Assembly: GCA_023430545.1 (NCBI GenBank) | Contig: JAEZAF010000087.1 | Location: 1-64,000, forward strand | DNA length: 64,000 bases | Origin: Chloroflexota bacterium | GTDB lineage: Bacteria > Chloroflexota > Anaerolineae > Aggregatilineales > Phototrophicaceae | Reading direction: 5' to 3' | Part shown: positions 7,762 through 16,712 of the stretch, piece after piece | How the letters are laid out: each line of letters begins with the position of its first letter | How positions within the stretch are numbered: position 1 is the first letter of the stretch | The notes under the pieces: generated by a model | What the model was told of the DNA's origin: nothing | What the model saw: the letters and a program-made list of their open reading frames with translations, nothing else | The model's database searches: none | Program-made: the position numbers and the translations under genes

Positions 7762-7790
7762 TTGACGCATGCCAGCCCTTCCCGTACAAT
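7762..7790 (+). promoter_or_regulatory. Sigma-70-type promoter of the ffh operon
   Basis: TTGACG (7762-7767), a 17-base spacer and TACAAT (7785-7790), 45 bases before the ffh start. This is the best-formed promoter in the window and suits a housekeeping operon. Confidence 0.75.
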
Positions 7791-7835
7791 TTTCAGGTTC
7801 ACTTCGGCTTTTAAAGTAGAGAAAAAGCGCCCAGC

Positions 7836-9179
7836 ATGTTCGGAAGTTTAAGCCAGCGGCTGCAGGATACGTTTGATCGCCTGAGCAGCGGCGGCAAACT
7901 CACGGAAAATGATGTTAATACCGCGATGCGCGAAGTCCGCATGGCGCTGCTGGAAGCTGACGTCGCCTTGCCCGTCGTCAAGGACTTTGTCGGTCGTGTG
8001 AAGGAACGCGCCATTGGTGCGGATATCCTGCGCAGCCTCAAGCCCGGACAGCAGGTTGTCAAGATCGTCCATGAGGAACTGATCGAGACTTTGGGTGAAG
8101 CCGGACGACTGAATCTGGTCGGCCCGAATAAGCCCTATGTGATCATGCTGGTCGGTTTGCAGGGTTCTGGTAAAACCACCACGGCGGCAAAGCTGGCGAC
8201 CCATCTGCGCCGCGAAGGAAAGCAGCCTTTTCTGGTCGCTGCGGACACCTATCGTCCGGCAGCGGTCGATCAGCTTGTGACCCTCGCGAAGCAGATCAAC
8301 GTCGGTTATCATCAGGAAGGCGTCAGTGCCAAGCCTGAGGATATCGCTGTGCGGGGGCTGCAGGCGGCCAAAGAAGCGAATGCAGCAGTCTGCATCATCG
8401 ATACTGCGGGACGTCTCCAGATCGATGATACCCTGATGCGTGAGGTAGAGGAGATCAAGCGCCGCACGAAACCTGCGGAAGTGCTGCTGGTCGCCGATGC
8501 CATGATGGGTCAGGAAGCGGTCAATATCGCCCAGGGCTTTAATGATCGTGTCGGTATCACCGGCCTGATCCTGACCAAAGTGGACGGCGATGCCCGTGGC
8601 GGTGCTGCGATTTCAATGCGTGCGGTCACCAACGTCCCGATCAAGTTCCTTGGGACGGGTGAAAAGCTCGATGGTTTCGAGGTGTTCCATCCGGATCGCC
8701 TTGCAGACCGTATTCTCGGTATGGGTGACATTATGTCGCTCATCGAGCGTGCCGAAGATGCCTTCGACGAAGCGGAAGCCCTGAAACTTCAGCAGAAGTT
8801 GATGGAGAACAAGTTCACGCTTCAGGACTTTCTGGAACAGCTTCAGCGGATGCGTAAAATGGGGCCGATCAGCCAGATCCTTGGGATGATCCCCGGCATC
8901 AGCAAGATGCAGATGCAGAACCAGATCGATCAGCAGGACGTCGAGAAGCGGTTGAGCAAGGTCGAGGCCATCATCAATGCGATGACGGCGGATGAGCGTG
9001 ACAACCCGAAGAAGCTCAACGCCAGCCGCAAGAAGCGCATCGCGAAGGGCAGCGGCGTCGAAGTGCGCGATGTCAACGAAGTGCTTAATCAGTTCCGCCA
9101 GATGCAGACGCTGATGGGGGAACTGCGCAAAGGTCGCATGCCGCGAATCCCGGGCCTGCCGCCGAATATGTTTGGATAA
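7836..9179 (+). CDS. ffh: Signal recognition particle protein Ffh (SRP54)
   Basis: GTPase that recognises signal sequences on ribosome-bound nascent chains together with SRP RNA and hands them to FtsY at the membrane. The N domain (MFGSLSQRLQDTFDRL, ALLEADVALPVV) is followed by the G domain with G1 GLQGSGKTTTAAKLA, AADTYRPAAVDQL, DTAGRLQID, TKVDGDARGG and the C-terminal GTGEKLDGFEVFHPDR closing motif. The methionine-rich M domain (~residues 300-447) shows RMRKMGPISQILGMIPGISKM and the RNA-binding SRKKRIAKGSG motif. Length 447 matches the family. It leads the conserved ffh-rpsP-khpA-rimM order; the SRP RNA gene was not found here. Confidence 0.97.
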   Translation: MFGSLSQRLQDTFDRLSSGGKLTENDVNTAMREVRMALLEADVALPVVKDFVGRVKERAIGADILRSLKPGQQVVKIVHEELIETLGEAGRLNLVGPNKPYVIMLVGLQGSGKTTTAAKLATHLRREGKQPFLVAADTYRPAAVDQLVTLAKQINVGYHQEGVSAKPEDIAVRGLQAAKEANAAVCIIDTAGRLQIDDTLMREVEEIKRRTKPAEVLLVADAMMGQEAVNIAQGFNDRVGITGLILTKVDGDARGGAAISMRAVTNVPIKFLGTGEKLDGFEVFHPDRLADRILGMGDIMSLIERAEDAFDEAEALKLQQKLMENKFTLQDFLEQLQRMRKMGPISQILGMIPGISKMQMQNQIDQQDVEKRLSKVEAIINAMTADERDNPKKLNASRKKRIAKGSGVEVRDVNEVLNQFRQMQTLMGELRKGRMPRIPGLPPNMFG

Positions 9180-9261
9180 CCAGCGCAGCAAACCAGCATG
9201 GCGATGCCAATGCGTTGCCATTAGTTCATCAGTTTTGATTTTCAAGGAGATACAGCAGCAC

Positions 9262-9693
9262 ATGATTCGAATTCGCTTTCAACGGATGGGGCTGAAGAGA
9301 CAGCCAACCTATCGTCTGGTCGTCACTGATTCCCGCAAGGCCCGCAACGGTGCGGAAATTGAGATCATCGGCCACCACAACCCGCGCACACGTCCTTCGA
9401 CAGATATTGTCAAGACCGACCGCGCACTGTACTGGCTGAGTGTTGGCGCACAGCCTTCCGATGCCGCACGTGGTGTTCTGGAACGTACCGGCACCATGAA
9501 GCTCTACGACCGCCTGCGTGGTGGTGAAGCGCTCGAAACCCTGGTTGCCGAAGCAGAAGCCGCACAGCAGGCCGCTACACCGGTCAGCCCGAAGACCCGC
9601 TTCCCGGCCCCGGTTGGCAAGCCCGGTGCTGGCGCTCAGACCGCCGTTGCCGGTGCTTCTGATGATGCTGGCGCAGTCGAAGACGCGAGCTAA
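9262..9693 (+). CDS. rpsP: 30S ribosomal protein S16
   Basis: Small-subunit ribosomal protein S16, needed for 30S assembly. The start at 9262 has a strong AAGGAGA site 12 bases upstream and begins MIRIRFQRMGLKRQPTYRLVV, the canonical S16 opening; a longer upstream reading overlapping ffh is not credible. The body runs to about residue 80 (ALYWLSVGAQPSDAARGVLERTG). The remaining ~60 residues form an Ala/Pro/Val-rich, low-complexity tail (143 residues in total against 75-90 in most bacteria), a type of extension seen in some lineages and probably flexible. Confidence 0.97.
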   Translation: MIRIRFQRMGLKRQPTYRLVVTDSRKARNGAEIEIIGHHNPRTRPSTDIVKTDRALYWLSVGAQPSDAARGVLERTGTMKLYDRLRGGEALETLVAEAEAAQQAATPVSPKTRFPAPVGKPGAGAQTAVAGASDDAGAVEDAS

Positions 9694-9809
9694 ATCGGAT
9701 TCCAGGTCGGTTAATCCCGGTTAGCTAATTCACTGCTGGTCAATGAACTGATTGTGTTCCCAGCATCCAGGCTTATGAACACTGATCCATTCTGAGGAGT
9801 GACTGCCAC

Positions 9810-10037
9810 ATGGAAGATAAGCTGGTCGAATACATCGCAACCAATCTCGTCGATGACGCGTCGAAAGTCAGCGTCAGCCGCAAGGAAACGCACTCAAGCG
9901 TGATTGTGCAGCTTCACGTCGGCCCGTCCGATATGGGGCGCGTCATCGGCAAAAATGGGCGGGTCGCCAACGCGATTCGGTCCCTGCTTCGTGTCTCGGT
10001 CAAGGGTGGCAAGCGCGCCCTCCTTGAAATCGACTGA
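9810..10037 (+). CDS. khpA: KH-domain RNA-binding protein KhpA
   Basis: Small (75-residue) single KH-domain protein, an RNA-binding partner of KhpB in many bacteria with roles in sRNA function and cell-size control. The diagnostic GxxG loop is in GRVIGKNGRVANAIRSLLRV, and the C-terminus (KGGKRALLEID) is typical. A GAGGAG-like ribosome-binding site precedes the ATG by about 12 bases. It sits between rpsP and rimM, its usual place in Gram-positive and Chloroflexota genomes. Confidence 0.95.
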   Translation: MEDKLVEYIATNLVDDASKVSVSRKETHSSVIVQLHVGPSDMGRVIGKNGRVANAIRSLLRVSVKGGKRALLEID

Positions 10038-10072
10038 CACGCTTTTCTGATTCCTCAAAGCGATTAAATCTG

Positions 10073-10606
10073 ATGCCCGCAGCACAACCTGACTACCTGC
10101 TTCTTGGTGAAGTTCTCCGTCCGCACGGTGTGCTTGGAGAACTCCGCGTCCGCATTATGACCGACTATCCCGAGCGCATCGGTGAACTTGAGACGGTCTA
10201 TCTGGCGCGTGATGTCGCAGGCACATCAGCGCGGGCATTCCGGGTACAGAAGGTGCGTCGGCATCAGGGGTATGCACTGATTACCCTGAAGGGCATTACC
10301 GACCGTGATCAGGTCGAGCCGCTGCGTGGGCTTTATGTGCTGGTCAGTCTGGAAGATGCGGTTCCGCTCGAAGAGGACGAGATCTATCTCTTCCAGCTCA
10401 TCGGCATGACGGTTCAGACCGATGATGGCCGTATGCTTGGTCAGCTAACCGATGTACTTGAGACCGGCGCGAATGATGTATACGTGGTCCAGAGTGCGGA
10501 ATACGGCGAACTGCTGATCCCGGCGCTGGATGAAACCATCCTCAAAACGGATACCGACACCAATACTCTGACCGTTCATCTGCTGGATGGCCTGCTGCCA
10601 GAGTAA
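10073..10606 (+). CDS. rimM: Ribosome maturation factor RimM
   Basis: Assembly factor that binds S19 in the 30S head and promotes 16S rRNA maturation. 177 residues is typical. The N-terminal RimM barrel begins LLGEVLRPHGVLGELRVRIMTDYPERI and the C-terminal PRC barrel follows EIYLFQLIGMTVQTDDGRMLGQLTDVLETGANDVYVV, both strong family signatures, ending with LLIPALDETILK. The gene ends at a terminator, so trmD and rplS, which usually follow, are not in this operon. Confidence 0.96.
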   Translation: MPAAQPDYLLLGEVLRPHGVLGELRVRIMTDYPERIGELETVYLARDVAGTSARAFRVQKVRRHQGYALITLKGITDRDQVEPLRGLYVLVSLEDAVPLEEDEIYLFQLIGMTVQTDDGRMLGQLTDVLETGANDVYVVQSAEYGELLIPALDETILKTDTDTNTLTVHLLDGLLPE

Positions 10607-10661
10607 ACTCAGCGCGGGTCAACTCACCCTTACAAAATAGTTGAATATCAGCGATATTGTG

Positions 10662-10690
10662 CCAAAAGGCAGGATGCCCTTTTGGTTTTT
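10662..10690 (+). terminator. Rho-independent terminator of the ffh-rimM operon
   Basis: Stem CCAAAAGGC/GCCCTTTTGG with a 5-base loop followed by a run of T residues, 55 bases after the rimM stop. Confidence 0.85.
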
Positions 10691-10743
10691 ACGCATTATC
10701 TCTTATCATGTTGAAATAATATTCTTAACAAAAGGAAAAACTA

Positions 10744-11721
10744 ATGCGTGCGATGGTCTGTCAGCAGTGGGGCGCACCCTCCGCCCTTGAACTTGCCGAG
10801 TTACCCAGTCCGACGGTGAGTGCAGGGCAGGTGAAGGTTCGTGTCCACGCCTGTGGGATAAATTTCGCCGATGTGCTGATGGTGGCCGGTCAGTATCAGG
10901 TCAGACCACCGTTTCCCTTCAGCCCCGGCCTCGAAGTCGCAGGTGAGGTAATCGAGATCGGTGAAGGTGTCTCGACGCTGAGCGTGGGTATGCGGGTCAT
11001 GGCACTGGCGGATTATGGTGGGATGGCGGAAGAAGTCGTCGTTCCGGCACACATGGTCGTCCCTATCAGTGATCAGATGGATATGGTCACCGCGGCGGGT
11101 TTCGCCGTCGCTTATGGCACGTCCCATCTGGCACTGGAACACCGTGCACGGCTCCAGCCGGGTGAGTCCCTGCTCGTGCTTGGTGCTGCCGGTGGTGTCG
11201 GACTGACTGCGGTTGAGCTTGGGCATCTGATGGGTGCAAAGGTTATTGCTGCCGCCAGCACCTCCGAAAAACTCGAACTGACCCGTCAGTATGGGGCAGA
11301 TGAAGTGATCAATTACAGTGATGAGGACCTGCGCACCCGGCTGAAGGCCATCACCGGTGGCGGCGTCGATGTGGTGTTCGATCCGGTTGGTGGAGACCTC
11401 TCCGAACAGGCGACTCGTTCGCTGAACTGGGAAGGACGTCTGCTGGTGATTGGCTTCGCCAGTGGCAAGATCCCGCAGCCTGCCTTGAATCTTACGCTTG
11501 TGAAGAATTTCTCCGTTATTGGCCTGTACTGGGGTGGTTACGCTTCAAGAAAACCGGAAATCCTGATAACCTCACTCACAAAGCTGATGATGTGGTACGA
11601 CGAGGGACGGCTAAAGCCGCATGTCTCGCATGTACTACCGCTGGAACGCGCTTCTGAAGCACTTGAGATGTTAGCCAACCGCACTTCGACGGGTAAGGTG
11701 GTGCTTCAGGTGACTGGCTGA
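10744..11721 (+). CDS. NADPH:quinone oxidoreductase-like protein (zinc-independent MDR family)
   Basis: Medium-chain dehydrogenase/reductase of the quinone-oxidoreductase (QOR) branch, a cytosolic NADPH-dependent reductase of quinones or enones. The N-terminal GroES-like part contains HACGINFADVLMVAGQYQVRPPFPFSPGLEVAGEV, the QOR wording, and lacks the zinc-ligand Cys/His set of alcohol dehydrogenases. The Rossmann part carries VLGAAGGVGLTAVELG and later DVVFDPVGGDLSEQATRSL. AAAAGGAAAAA precedes the ATG by 3-4 bases. It appears monocistronic between two terminators. The physiological substrate cannot be deduced. Confidence 0.9.
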   Translation: MRAMVCQQWGAPSALELAELPSPTVSAGQVKVRVHACGINFADVLMVAGQYQVRPPFPFSPGLEVAGEVIEIGEGVSTLSVGMRVMALADYGGMAEEVVVPAHMVVPISDQMDMVTAAGFAVAYGTSHLALEHRARLQPGESLLVLGAAGGVGLTAVELGHLMGAKVIAAASTSEKLELTRQYGADEVINYSDEDLRTRLKAITGGGVDVVFDPVGGDLSEQATRSLNWEGRLLVIGFASGKIPQPALNLTLVKNFSVIGLYWGGYASRKPEILITSLTKLMMWYDEGRLKPHVSHVLPLERASEALEMLANRTSTGKVVLQVTG

Positions 11722-11767
11722 TCGCTACAGGATCACTTTTTGCAGTAAGATCTGTACAGGCAGGATG

Positions 11768-11786
11768 CTGTATAGATTCTATACAG
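11768..11786. promoter_or_regulatory. Perfect 19-base palindrome upstream of dprA
   Basis: CTGTATAGA and TCTATACAG arms around a single T, 79 bases before the dprA start. It could be an operator or a short hairpin at the end of the preceding gene; no matching regulator is nearby. Confidence 0.4.
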
Positions 11787-11816
11787 ACAGGGTTTGATGA
11801 CAGGTTTGACGACAAA

Positions 11817-11835
11817 GGGCGGAGCTTTTCCGCCC
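11817..11835 (+). terminator. Terminator-like hairpin before dprA
   Basis: GGGCGGA/TCCGCCC stem with a short loop followed by GTTTATAA. It lies between the oxidoreductase and dprA, so it probably ends the first transcript, although it is only 29 bases ahead of dprA. Confidence 0.5.
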
Positions 11836-11864
11836 GTTTATAACATCGGGCGTGTGTAACGCTT

Positions 11865-12965
11865 ATGCCTTATGAAGAACGCCACTACTGGCTGGGTTTC
11901 AGCCTTATTTCAGGCATTGGGATTAAACGGCTTCAGCAGTTTCTACAGGCCTTTGACACGCTGAAAAACGCATGGCATGCCTCGGATCGCGATGTGTCTC
12001 AGGCCCGGATTGATGCGAATGTTCGCACTCAGTTCCTGAAAGCGCGAAGATCGCTGGACCTTGATACTGAAATCCGTAAGCTTGAACGTAAGGAAGCGTG
12101 GTTTATCGCCTATAATGAGTCGAACTATCCGGACAGCCTGCGACAGCTTCCGGATGCACCGCCTGTTTTATATGGACGCGGCCAGCTTACGGAGAACGAT
12201 GCACATGCACTGGCAGTCGTAGGGACGCGCAAGCCGACCAAATATGGACTGGATGCCGCTTTTGATCTGTCGTTGCAGCTTGCCAGCGCAGGCCTGACGA
12301 TCATCAGTGGGCTGGCCCCGGGGATTGATGCTGCGGCGCATCAGGGCGCACTGAAAGCCAATGGAAGGACGCTGGCAGTGTGCGGCTGCGGGGTCGATAT
12401 TGTCTATCCGCGTGAGCACGAAGCACTGGCCCGCCAGATCATGGAGCGCGGCGCGCTGCTGAGTGAAGTGCCGTTAGGCATGCCACCGGATGGACGCAAT
12501 TTTCCACGCCGTAACCGCCTGATCAGCGGCTTGTCACTGGGTGTGCTGGTGGTCGAAGCACCAGAAAACAGCGGCGCACTGATTACGGCTAATCTGGCTG
12601 CCGAGCAGGGGCGGGATGTCTTTGCCGTGCCTGCCAGCATCTATAACAATGTGGGACGTGGGGCTAACCGTCTGATACAGGACGGAGCCAAGCTGGTGAC
12701 TTCTGCGGAAGATGTGCTGACTGAATTCAATATAACCGTACAACTCACGCAGACGCGAAAAGCGGTGCAGAAGGTCGTACCGGCCAATGAGACTGAAGCG
12801 CAGATTTTGAAACTAATAGGTACCGAACCTCTACATATTGATGAGGTGGTGCGTTTAAGTGGGCTTTCGACCGCAGTGGTCGGCAGCACCTTAACCATTC
12901 TGGAGTTAAAAGGGCTGGTGCAGATGGTAGGCCATATGCAGTACAGCCTGATCTACGACCGTTGA
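11865..12965 (+). CDS. dprA: DNA-processing protein DprA
   Basis: Loads RecA on incoming single-stranded DNA during natural transformation. The order is an N-terminal helical SAM-like domain (residues ~5-75, WLGFSLISGIGIKRLQQFLQAF), the Rossmann-type DNA_processg_A domain (VVGTRKPTKYGLDAAF; TIISGLAPGIDAAAHQGAL; FPRRNRLISGLSLGVLVVEA; GALITANLAAEQGRDVFAVP), and a C-terminal winged helix (residues ~300-366, LKLIGTEPLHIDEVVRLSGLSTAVVGSTLTILELKGLV). All core binding motifs are intact at 366 residues. No other competence genes are in the window. Its stop is 17 bases before the next start. Confidence 0.96.
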   Translation: MPYEERHYWLGFSLISGIGIKRLQQFLQAFDTLKNAWHASDRDVSQARIDANVRTQFLKARRSLDLDTEIRKLERKEAWFIAYNESNYPDSLRQLPDAPPVLYGRGQLTENDAHALAVVGTRKPTKYGLDAAFDLSLQLASAGLTIISGLAPGIDAAAHQGALKANGRTLAVCGCGVDIVYPREHEALARQIMERGALLSEVPLGMPPDGRNFPRRNRLISGLSLGVLVVEAPENSGALITANLAAEQGRDVFAVPASIYNNVGRGANRLIQDGAKLVTSAEDVLTEFNITVQLTQTRKAVQKVVPANETEAQILKLIGTEPLHIDEVVRLSGLSTAVVGSTLTILELKGLVQMVGHMQYSLIYDR

Positions 12966-12982
12966 CAAAAGGTGATACGAGT

Positions 12983-14065
12983 ATGGAACACTATTACGCA
13001 ATGATTGTGGCAGGTGGTGGCGGCACACGGATGTGGCCGATGAGCCGCAAAAATATGCCAAAACAGCTTCTGCCACTGATCGGCGACACATCGATGTTTA
13101 AAATGTCGGTGGAACGCCTGGCCCCGTTGTTCACGCCGGATCGCATCTATATCGTTACCGGGCCAGATTATGTTGAGATGATGCGCAAGGACGCGCCGGA
13201 GATCCCTGATCAGAATTTCATCGTCGAACCGTATGGACGAGACAATCTGGCGGCGTGTGGGCTGGGGATTTCAGTGATCTCTAAACGTGACCCGCAGGCG
13301 ACCATTGCCATCCTGACCGCTGACCACCATATTGGTAAGAAAGAGGTCTTCCGCAGCGTACTGGAGTCTGCATATCCCATTGCCCAGCAGGATCATATCG
13401 TCACCCTCGGGATTTCACCCTCGTATCCTGCGACTGGTTTCGGTTATATTCGTCAGGGGCAGACACCGCAGACCATCAACGAGTTCACCTATTACGACGC
13501 TATCCGGTTTACCGAGAAACCCGACGCCGTGACTGCGGCGACGTTTGTCACTTCAGGTGAATATAGCTGGAATTCCGGCATGTTTATCTGGAAGGCGTCC
13601 AAAGCGCTGGCAGAGTTCGAACGTCAGCAGCCAGAGACGTACAAGCTGCTGCAAAAGATTATGTCGGTTGCCGATACACCCGAGTTTCAGCCAACCCTGG
13701 AATCCATCTGGGGCGAGATGCCAAAGATCTCCATCGACTTTGCCATTATGGAAGGGGCAGAGAATATGGTCATCATTCCGGTCGATATTGGCTGGAGTGA
13801 TGTTGGAAGCTGGGCGTCTCTGTTTGAAGTGATGGCATTGGACGAACACGGGAATGCGTACCGTGGGAATATGGACCATAACATCACCATTGATACGCAG
13901 AAAAGCCTGATCCTGAGTGAACGGATGACGGTGACAATCGGGGTAACCAACCTTGTGATTGTCGATACCCCCGACGTGCTGTTTATCTGTCATCGGGATC
14001 GTACACAGGATGTAAGAGATGTGGTAAAGAACTTGCAGGAAATGGGCCTTAGCCATTATCTTTAG
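12983..14065 (+). CDS. manC: Mannose-1-phosphate guanylyltransferase
   Basis: Makes GDP-mannose from mannose 1-phosphate and GTP for glycan or exopolysaccharide synthesis. The start at 12983 has an AAAGGTGA site 8 bases upstream; a TTG start at 12962 overlapping dprA is less likely. The nucleotidyltransferase signature is VAGGGGTRMWPMSRKNMPKQLLPL, followed by PYGRDNLAACGLG, FTEKPDAVTA, SGEYSWNSGMFIWKAS and DIGWSDVGSWASL, all typical of the short (~360 residue) single-function enzymes. The C-terminal isomerase domain of bifunctional AlgA/ManC types is absent, so phosphomannose isomerase must be elsewhere. Confidence 0.92.
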   Translation: MEHYYAMIVAGGGGTRMWPMSRKNMPKQLLPLIGDTSMFKMSVERLAPLFTPDRIYIVTGPDYVEMMRKDAPEIPDQNFIVEPYGRDNLAACGLGISVISKRDPQATIAILTADHHIGKKEVFRSVLESAYPIAQQDHIVTLGISPSYPATGFGYIRQGQTPQTINEFTYYDAIRFTEKPDAVTAATFVTSGEYSWNSGMFIWKASKALAEFERQQPETYKLLQKIMSVADTPEFQPTLESIWGEMPKISIDFAIMEGAENMVIIPVDIGWSDVGSWASLFEVMALDEHGNAYRGNMDHNITIDTQKSLILSERMTVTIGVTNLVIVDTPDVLFICHRDRTQDVRDVVKNLQEMGLSHYL

Positions 14066-14092
14066 AAAAACAGGTAACTTCACCACAAACCA

Positions 14093-14128
14093 GATCGCAC
14101 TGCTTACAGCGTTGTGAGCAGTGCGATC
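14093..14128 (+). terminator. Long hairpin between manC and topA
   Basis: Twelve-base perfect stem (GATCGCACTGCT/AGCAGTGCGATC) with a 12-base loop, but no T tract follows. It may be a weak terminator or a processing/stability hairpin ahead of topA. Confidence 0.5.
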
Positions 14129-14160
14129 CACCATAGATCAGTCAATTATCAGGATATCGA

Positions 14161-16596
14161 ATGAGTGATAACACGCAAGCCTATTGCGTAAAATGTCGAG
14201 AATCGCGTGAAATGCTCAACCCGACGCCGACCTATACAGAGAATGGGCGTCCGGGGACAACAGGGAGCTGTCCGGTATGTGGAACCAAAATGTTCCGTAT
14301 GGGCCTGACCGCTGCTCATGACGGGCTGCCGAAGCCGGAAGTCAGCGCCGCCGCACCCGCAAAGCGCACATCGACGAAAAAGAAAAAATCAGCCAAGTCC
14401 AGCAAGGCCGGCACAAAAACATCGAAATCGGCTGGCAAATCCCATAAAAGCGCCGCTTCCAAGCGGTCCGGGAGCCGTGCTTCCGATGCACCGGCCAAGG
14501 GCCGCAGTGCCAAAGGTGCCAAGCTGGTGATTGTAGAGTCACCTTCAAAGGCGCGGACGGTGGGGCGGTTTCTCGGAGATGGCTATGTCGTCAAGGCGTC
14601 CAAAGGCCATGTGCGCGATCTGCTGGTGACACAGCTTTCAGTCGATGTCGAAAATGACTTCGAGCCGAAGTACCGTGTCCCGAATGATAAGCGCGATACG
14701 GTCAAGGATCTGCGCAAGGCGATGCAGGAAGCGTCACAGATCTATCTGGCGACTGACCCCGACCGTGAAGGCGAAGCCATCGCATGGCATCTGATGGAAG
14801 CGGCTGAGGTGGATGAAGCGCGTGCACAGCGCGTGGTTTTCCATGAAATTACCGATGCCGCGGTGCAGGATGCCTTTGCTCATCCGCGTGAACTGGATAT
14901 GAATCTGGTCAATGCACAGCAGGCCCGCCGTATTCTGGATCGCATCGTCGGTTACAACATCACCGAACTGCTCTGGGATCGCGTGCGCAACCGCCTCTCC
15001 GCTGGACGTGTGCAGAGCATCGCACTGCGTCTGGTGGTAGACCGTGAGCGCGAAATCCAGAATTTTGTCCCGGTCGAATACTGGACACTGGATGCCGAGC
15101 TTCAGAAGGATCAGGCAAAAGGTAAAACCAATCCATTTGTTGCCCGTCTGGTTCGGATTAACAATCAGGATGTGGATTTTAAAAGTCAGGAAGATGTCCT
15201 GCCGCATCTCGATATTCTGGAGCGCAGTCAGTATCAGGTTGCTGAAGTCAAGCGTGGCACCCGTCAGCGTAAGCCGTCTGCACCCTTTACCACCAGCACG
15301 CTTCAGCAGGAAGCTTCGCGTCGCTTTGGGTTTAATGCCCGTCGCACGATGAAGGTCGCGCAGGAACTGTATGAGGGGATCGACATCGGATCGGATGGCG
15401 TGGTGGGTCTGATCACTTATATGCGTACCGACAGCACCTCGATCTCGGAAATTGCGCAGAAAGAGGCGCGCACCTACGTGCAGGGGCGTTTTGGGAAAGA
15501 TTATCTGCCGGAGAAGGCCCCGGTCTATCGCACCAAGACCAAAGGCGCTCAGGAAGCGCATGAAGCGATTCGTCCGACATCTGTCCTGCGTGAGCCGGAC
15601 AAGCTGAAGGCGCTGATGTCGCGTGATCAGATCAAACTGTATACGCTGATCTGGGAACGCTTTGTCGCCAGCCAGATGTCGAATGCCGTGTATGACACGA
15701 TCCGCGTCGAGATCGCCGCTGGCCTGACGCAGAAGGATCGCCCGTATCTGTTCCGCGTCTCTGGCCGGACTATCAAATTCCTCGGCTTCCTCGCATTGTA
15801 TGAAGATACAAACGATGAAGATGCCGCCAGTGACAGCGATGAAGGCCGCATCCTGCCGGATATGCAGCCGGACGAAATGCTCAGCCTGCTGCGTCTGCTT
15901 CCGGAGCAGCACTTCACACAGCCGCCGCCGCGCTACACCGAGGCGACACTGGTGCGTACACTGGAAGAATATGGGATTGGACGTCCGAGTACCTATGCGC
16001 CGACGGTCAGCATTATCCAGGAACGCGATTACGTCGAGAAGCAGGACAAGCGCATGATCCCGACTGAGACCGGTCAGATCGTCAATGATCTGCTGGTGCG
16101 CTACTTCCCGGATGTGATGGACTATCAGTTCACCGCCCGCATGGAAGACTATCTCGACGAGATTTCCGAAGGGGATATGGAATGGCGGCCAATGCTGCAC
16201 AATTTCTATGACCCGTTCGAAAAGCAGTTACACGATGCCCGTGCGCACATGCCGCGTGTCCAGCAGGAAGAGAAGGTCGGGCGCGACTGTCCGGTCTCCG
16301 GTCATCCACTGGTGATCCGCTACGGTCGCTGGGGCAAGTTTATCGGCTGCTCGGATTATCCCGACTGCACCTATACCGAACCCTATCTCGAACTGACCGG
16401 GATCACCTGTCCGAAATGCGGTGAGGTCCACGGCGGAGAGCTGGTGGAGCGCAAGACGCGTCGTGGGCGGACGTTCTACGGATGTTCACGCTATCCCGAA
16501 TGCGACTACTCGACATGGAAGCTGCCAGCCCGTCCGGGGCAGTCCACACCAGAAGGCGAAGATGACGCGATGGTGGTTCAGGACGAGTCCGCATAA
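14161..16596 (+). CDS. topA: DNA topoisomerase I with N-terminal zinc ribbon
   Basis: Type IA topoisomerase that relaxes negative supercoils. Residues 1-50 form a four-cysteine zinc ribbon (CVKCRESREML ... CPVCGTKMFR), then a Lys/Ser/Ala-rich basic linker (~60-118), then the Toprim domain (LVIVESPSKARTVGRFLG; DPDREGEAIAWHL). The catalytic tyrosine is in GLITYMRTDST near residue 425, followed by HEAIRPT and RYTEATLVRTLEEYGIGRPSTYAP. The C-terminus has two zinc ribbons (CPVSGHPLVIRYGRWGKFIGCSDYPDC; CPKCGEVHGGELVERKTRRGRTFYGCSRYPEC). The N-terminal ribbon and basic linker are extra compared with Escherichia coli TopA and recall other Chloroflexota proteins. Confidence 0.97.
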   Translation: MSDNTQAYCVKCRESREMLNPTPTYTENGRPGTTGSCPVCGTKMFRMGLTAAHDGLPKPEVSAAAPAKRTSTKKKKSAKSSKAGTKTSKSAGKSHKSAASKRSGSRASDAPAKGRSAKGAKLVIVESPSKARTVGRFLGDGYVVKASKGHVRDLLVTQLSVDVENDFEPKYRVPNDKRDTVKDLRKAMQEASQIYLATDPDREGEAIAWHLMEAAEVDEARAQRVVFHEITDAAVQDAFAHPRELDMNLVNAQQARRILDRIVGYNITELLWDRVRNRLSAGRVQSIALRLVVDREREIQNFVPVEYWTLDAELQKDQAKGKTNPFVARLVRINNQDVDFKSQEDVLPHLDILERSQYQVAEVKRGTRQRKPSAPFTTSTLQQEASRRFGFNARRTMKVAQELYEGIDIGSDGVVGLITYMRTDSTSISEIAQKEARTYVQGRFGKDYLPEKAPVYRTKTKGAQEAHEAIRPTSVLREPDKLKALMSRDQIKLYTLIWERFVASQMSNAVYDTIRVEIAAGLTQKDRPYLFRVSGRTIKFLGFLALYEDTNDEDAASDSDEGRILPDMQPDEMLSLLRLLPEQHFTQPPPRYTEATLVRTLEEYGIGRPSTYAPTVSIIQERDYVEKQDKRMIPTETGQIVNDLLVRYFPDVMDYQFTARMEDYLDEISEGDMEWRPMLHNFYDPFEKQLHDARAHMPRVQQEEKVGRDCPVSGHPLVIRYGRWGKFIGCSDYPDCTYTEPYLELTGITCPKCGEVHGGELVERKTRRGRTFYGCSRYPECDYSTWKLPARPGQSTPEGEDDAMVVQDESA

Positions 16597-16673
16597 CGGC
16601 CACAATTAACCGTTTTCATGCGTAGCACAGCCTTAATTGTCACGTTGCGCAAAGTCTGTTATAAGTTATACTG

Positions 16674-16712
16674 AAAAGCGTGTTTAAACGAGAAAAGCTT
16701 AAACACGCTTTT
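16674..16712 (+). terminator. Rho-independent terminator after topA
   Basis: Fourteen-base perfect stem (AAAAGCGTGTTTAA/TTAAACACGCTTTT) with an 11-base loop, followed by TGATTTATA. It separates topA from the next gene. Confidence 0.8.

Larger units (their letters stand above)
7070..7835. other. Intergenic region: divergent promoters plus repeat copy B
   Basis: Between cbiM (leftward) and ffh (rightward) there is no credible gene. 7317-7588 is repeat copy B, and 7762-7790 is the ffh promoter. A small stem AGGCCG/CGGCCT lies at 7679-7698. Upstream of cbiM I see TGACGTCA near 7156 but no riboswitch fold; the conserved cobalamin-riboswitch boxes are absent. Confidence 0.6.

Noticed and set aside
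7070..7835. Cobalamin or NiCo riboswitch upstream of cbiM
   Set aside because: A GCCACTG string occurs in copy B on the minus strand, but the other conserved boxes and the four-way junction spacing of a cobalamin riboswitch, or the paired purine-rich loops of a NiCo riboswitch, are not found.
12962..12982. TTG start for manC overlapping dprA
   Set aside because: The ATG at 12983 has a good ribosome-binding site and begins at the conserved N-terminus of the enzyme.
14734..16200. 488-codon ORF antisense to topA
   Set aside because: It is the reverse-complement shadow of a strongly conserved topA frame and shows no protein-like motif or start signal.
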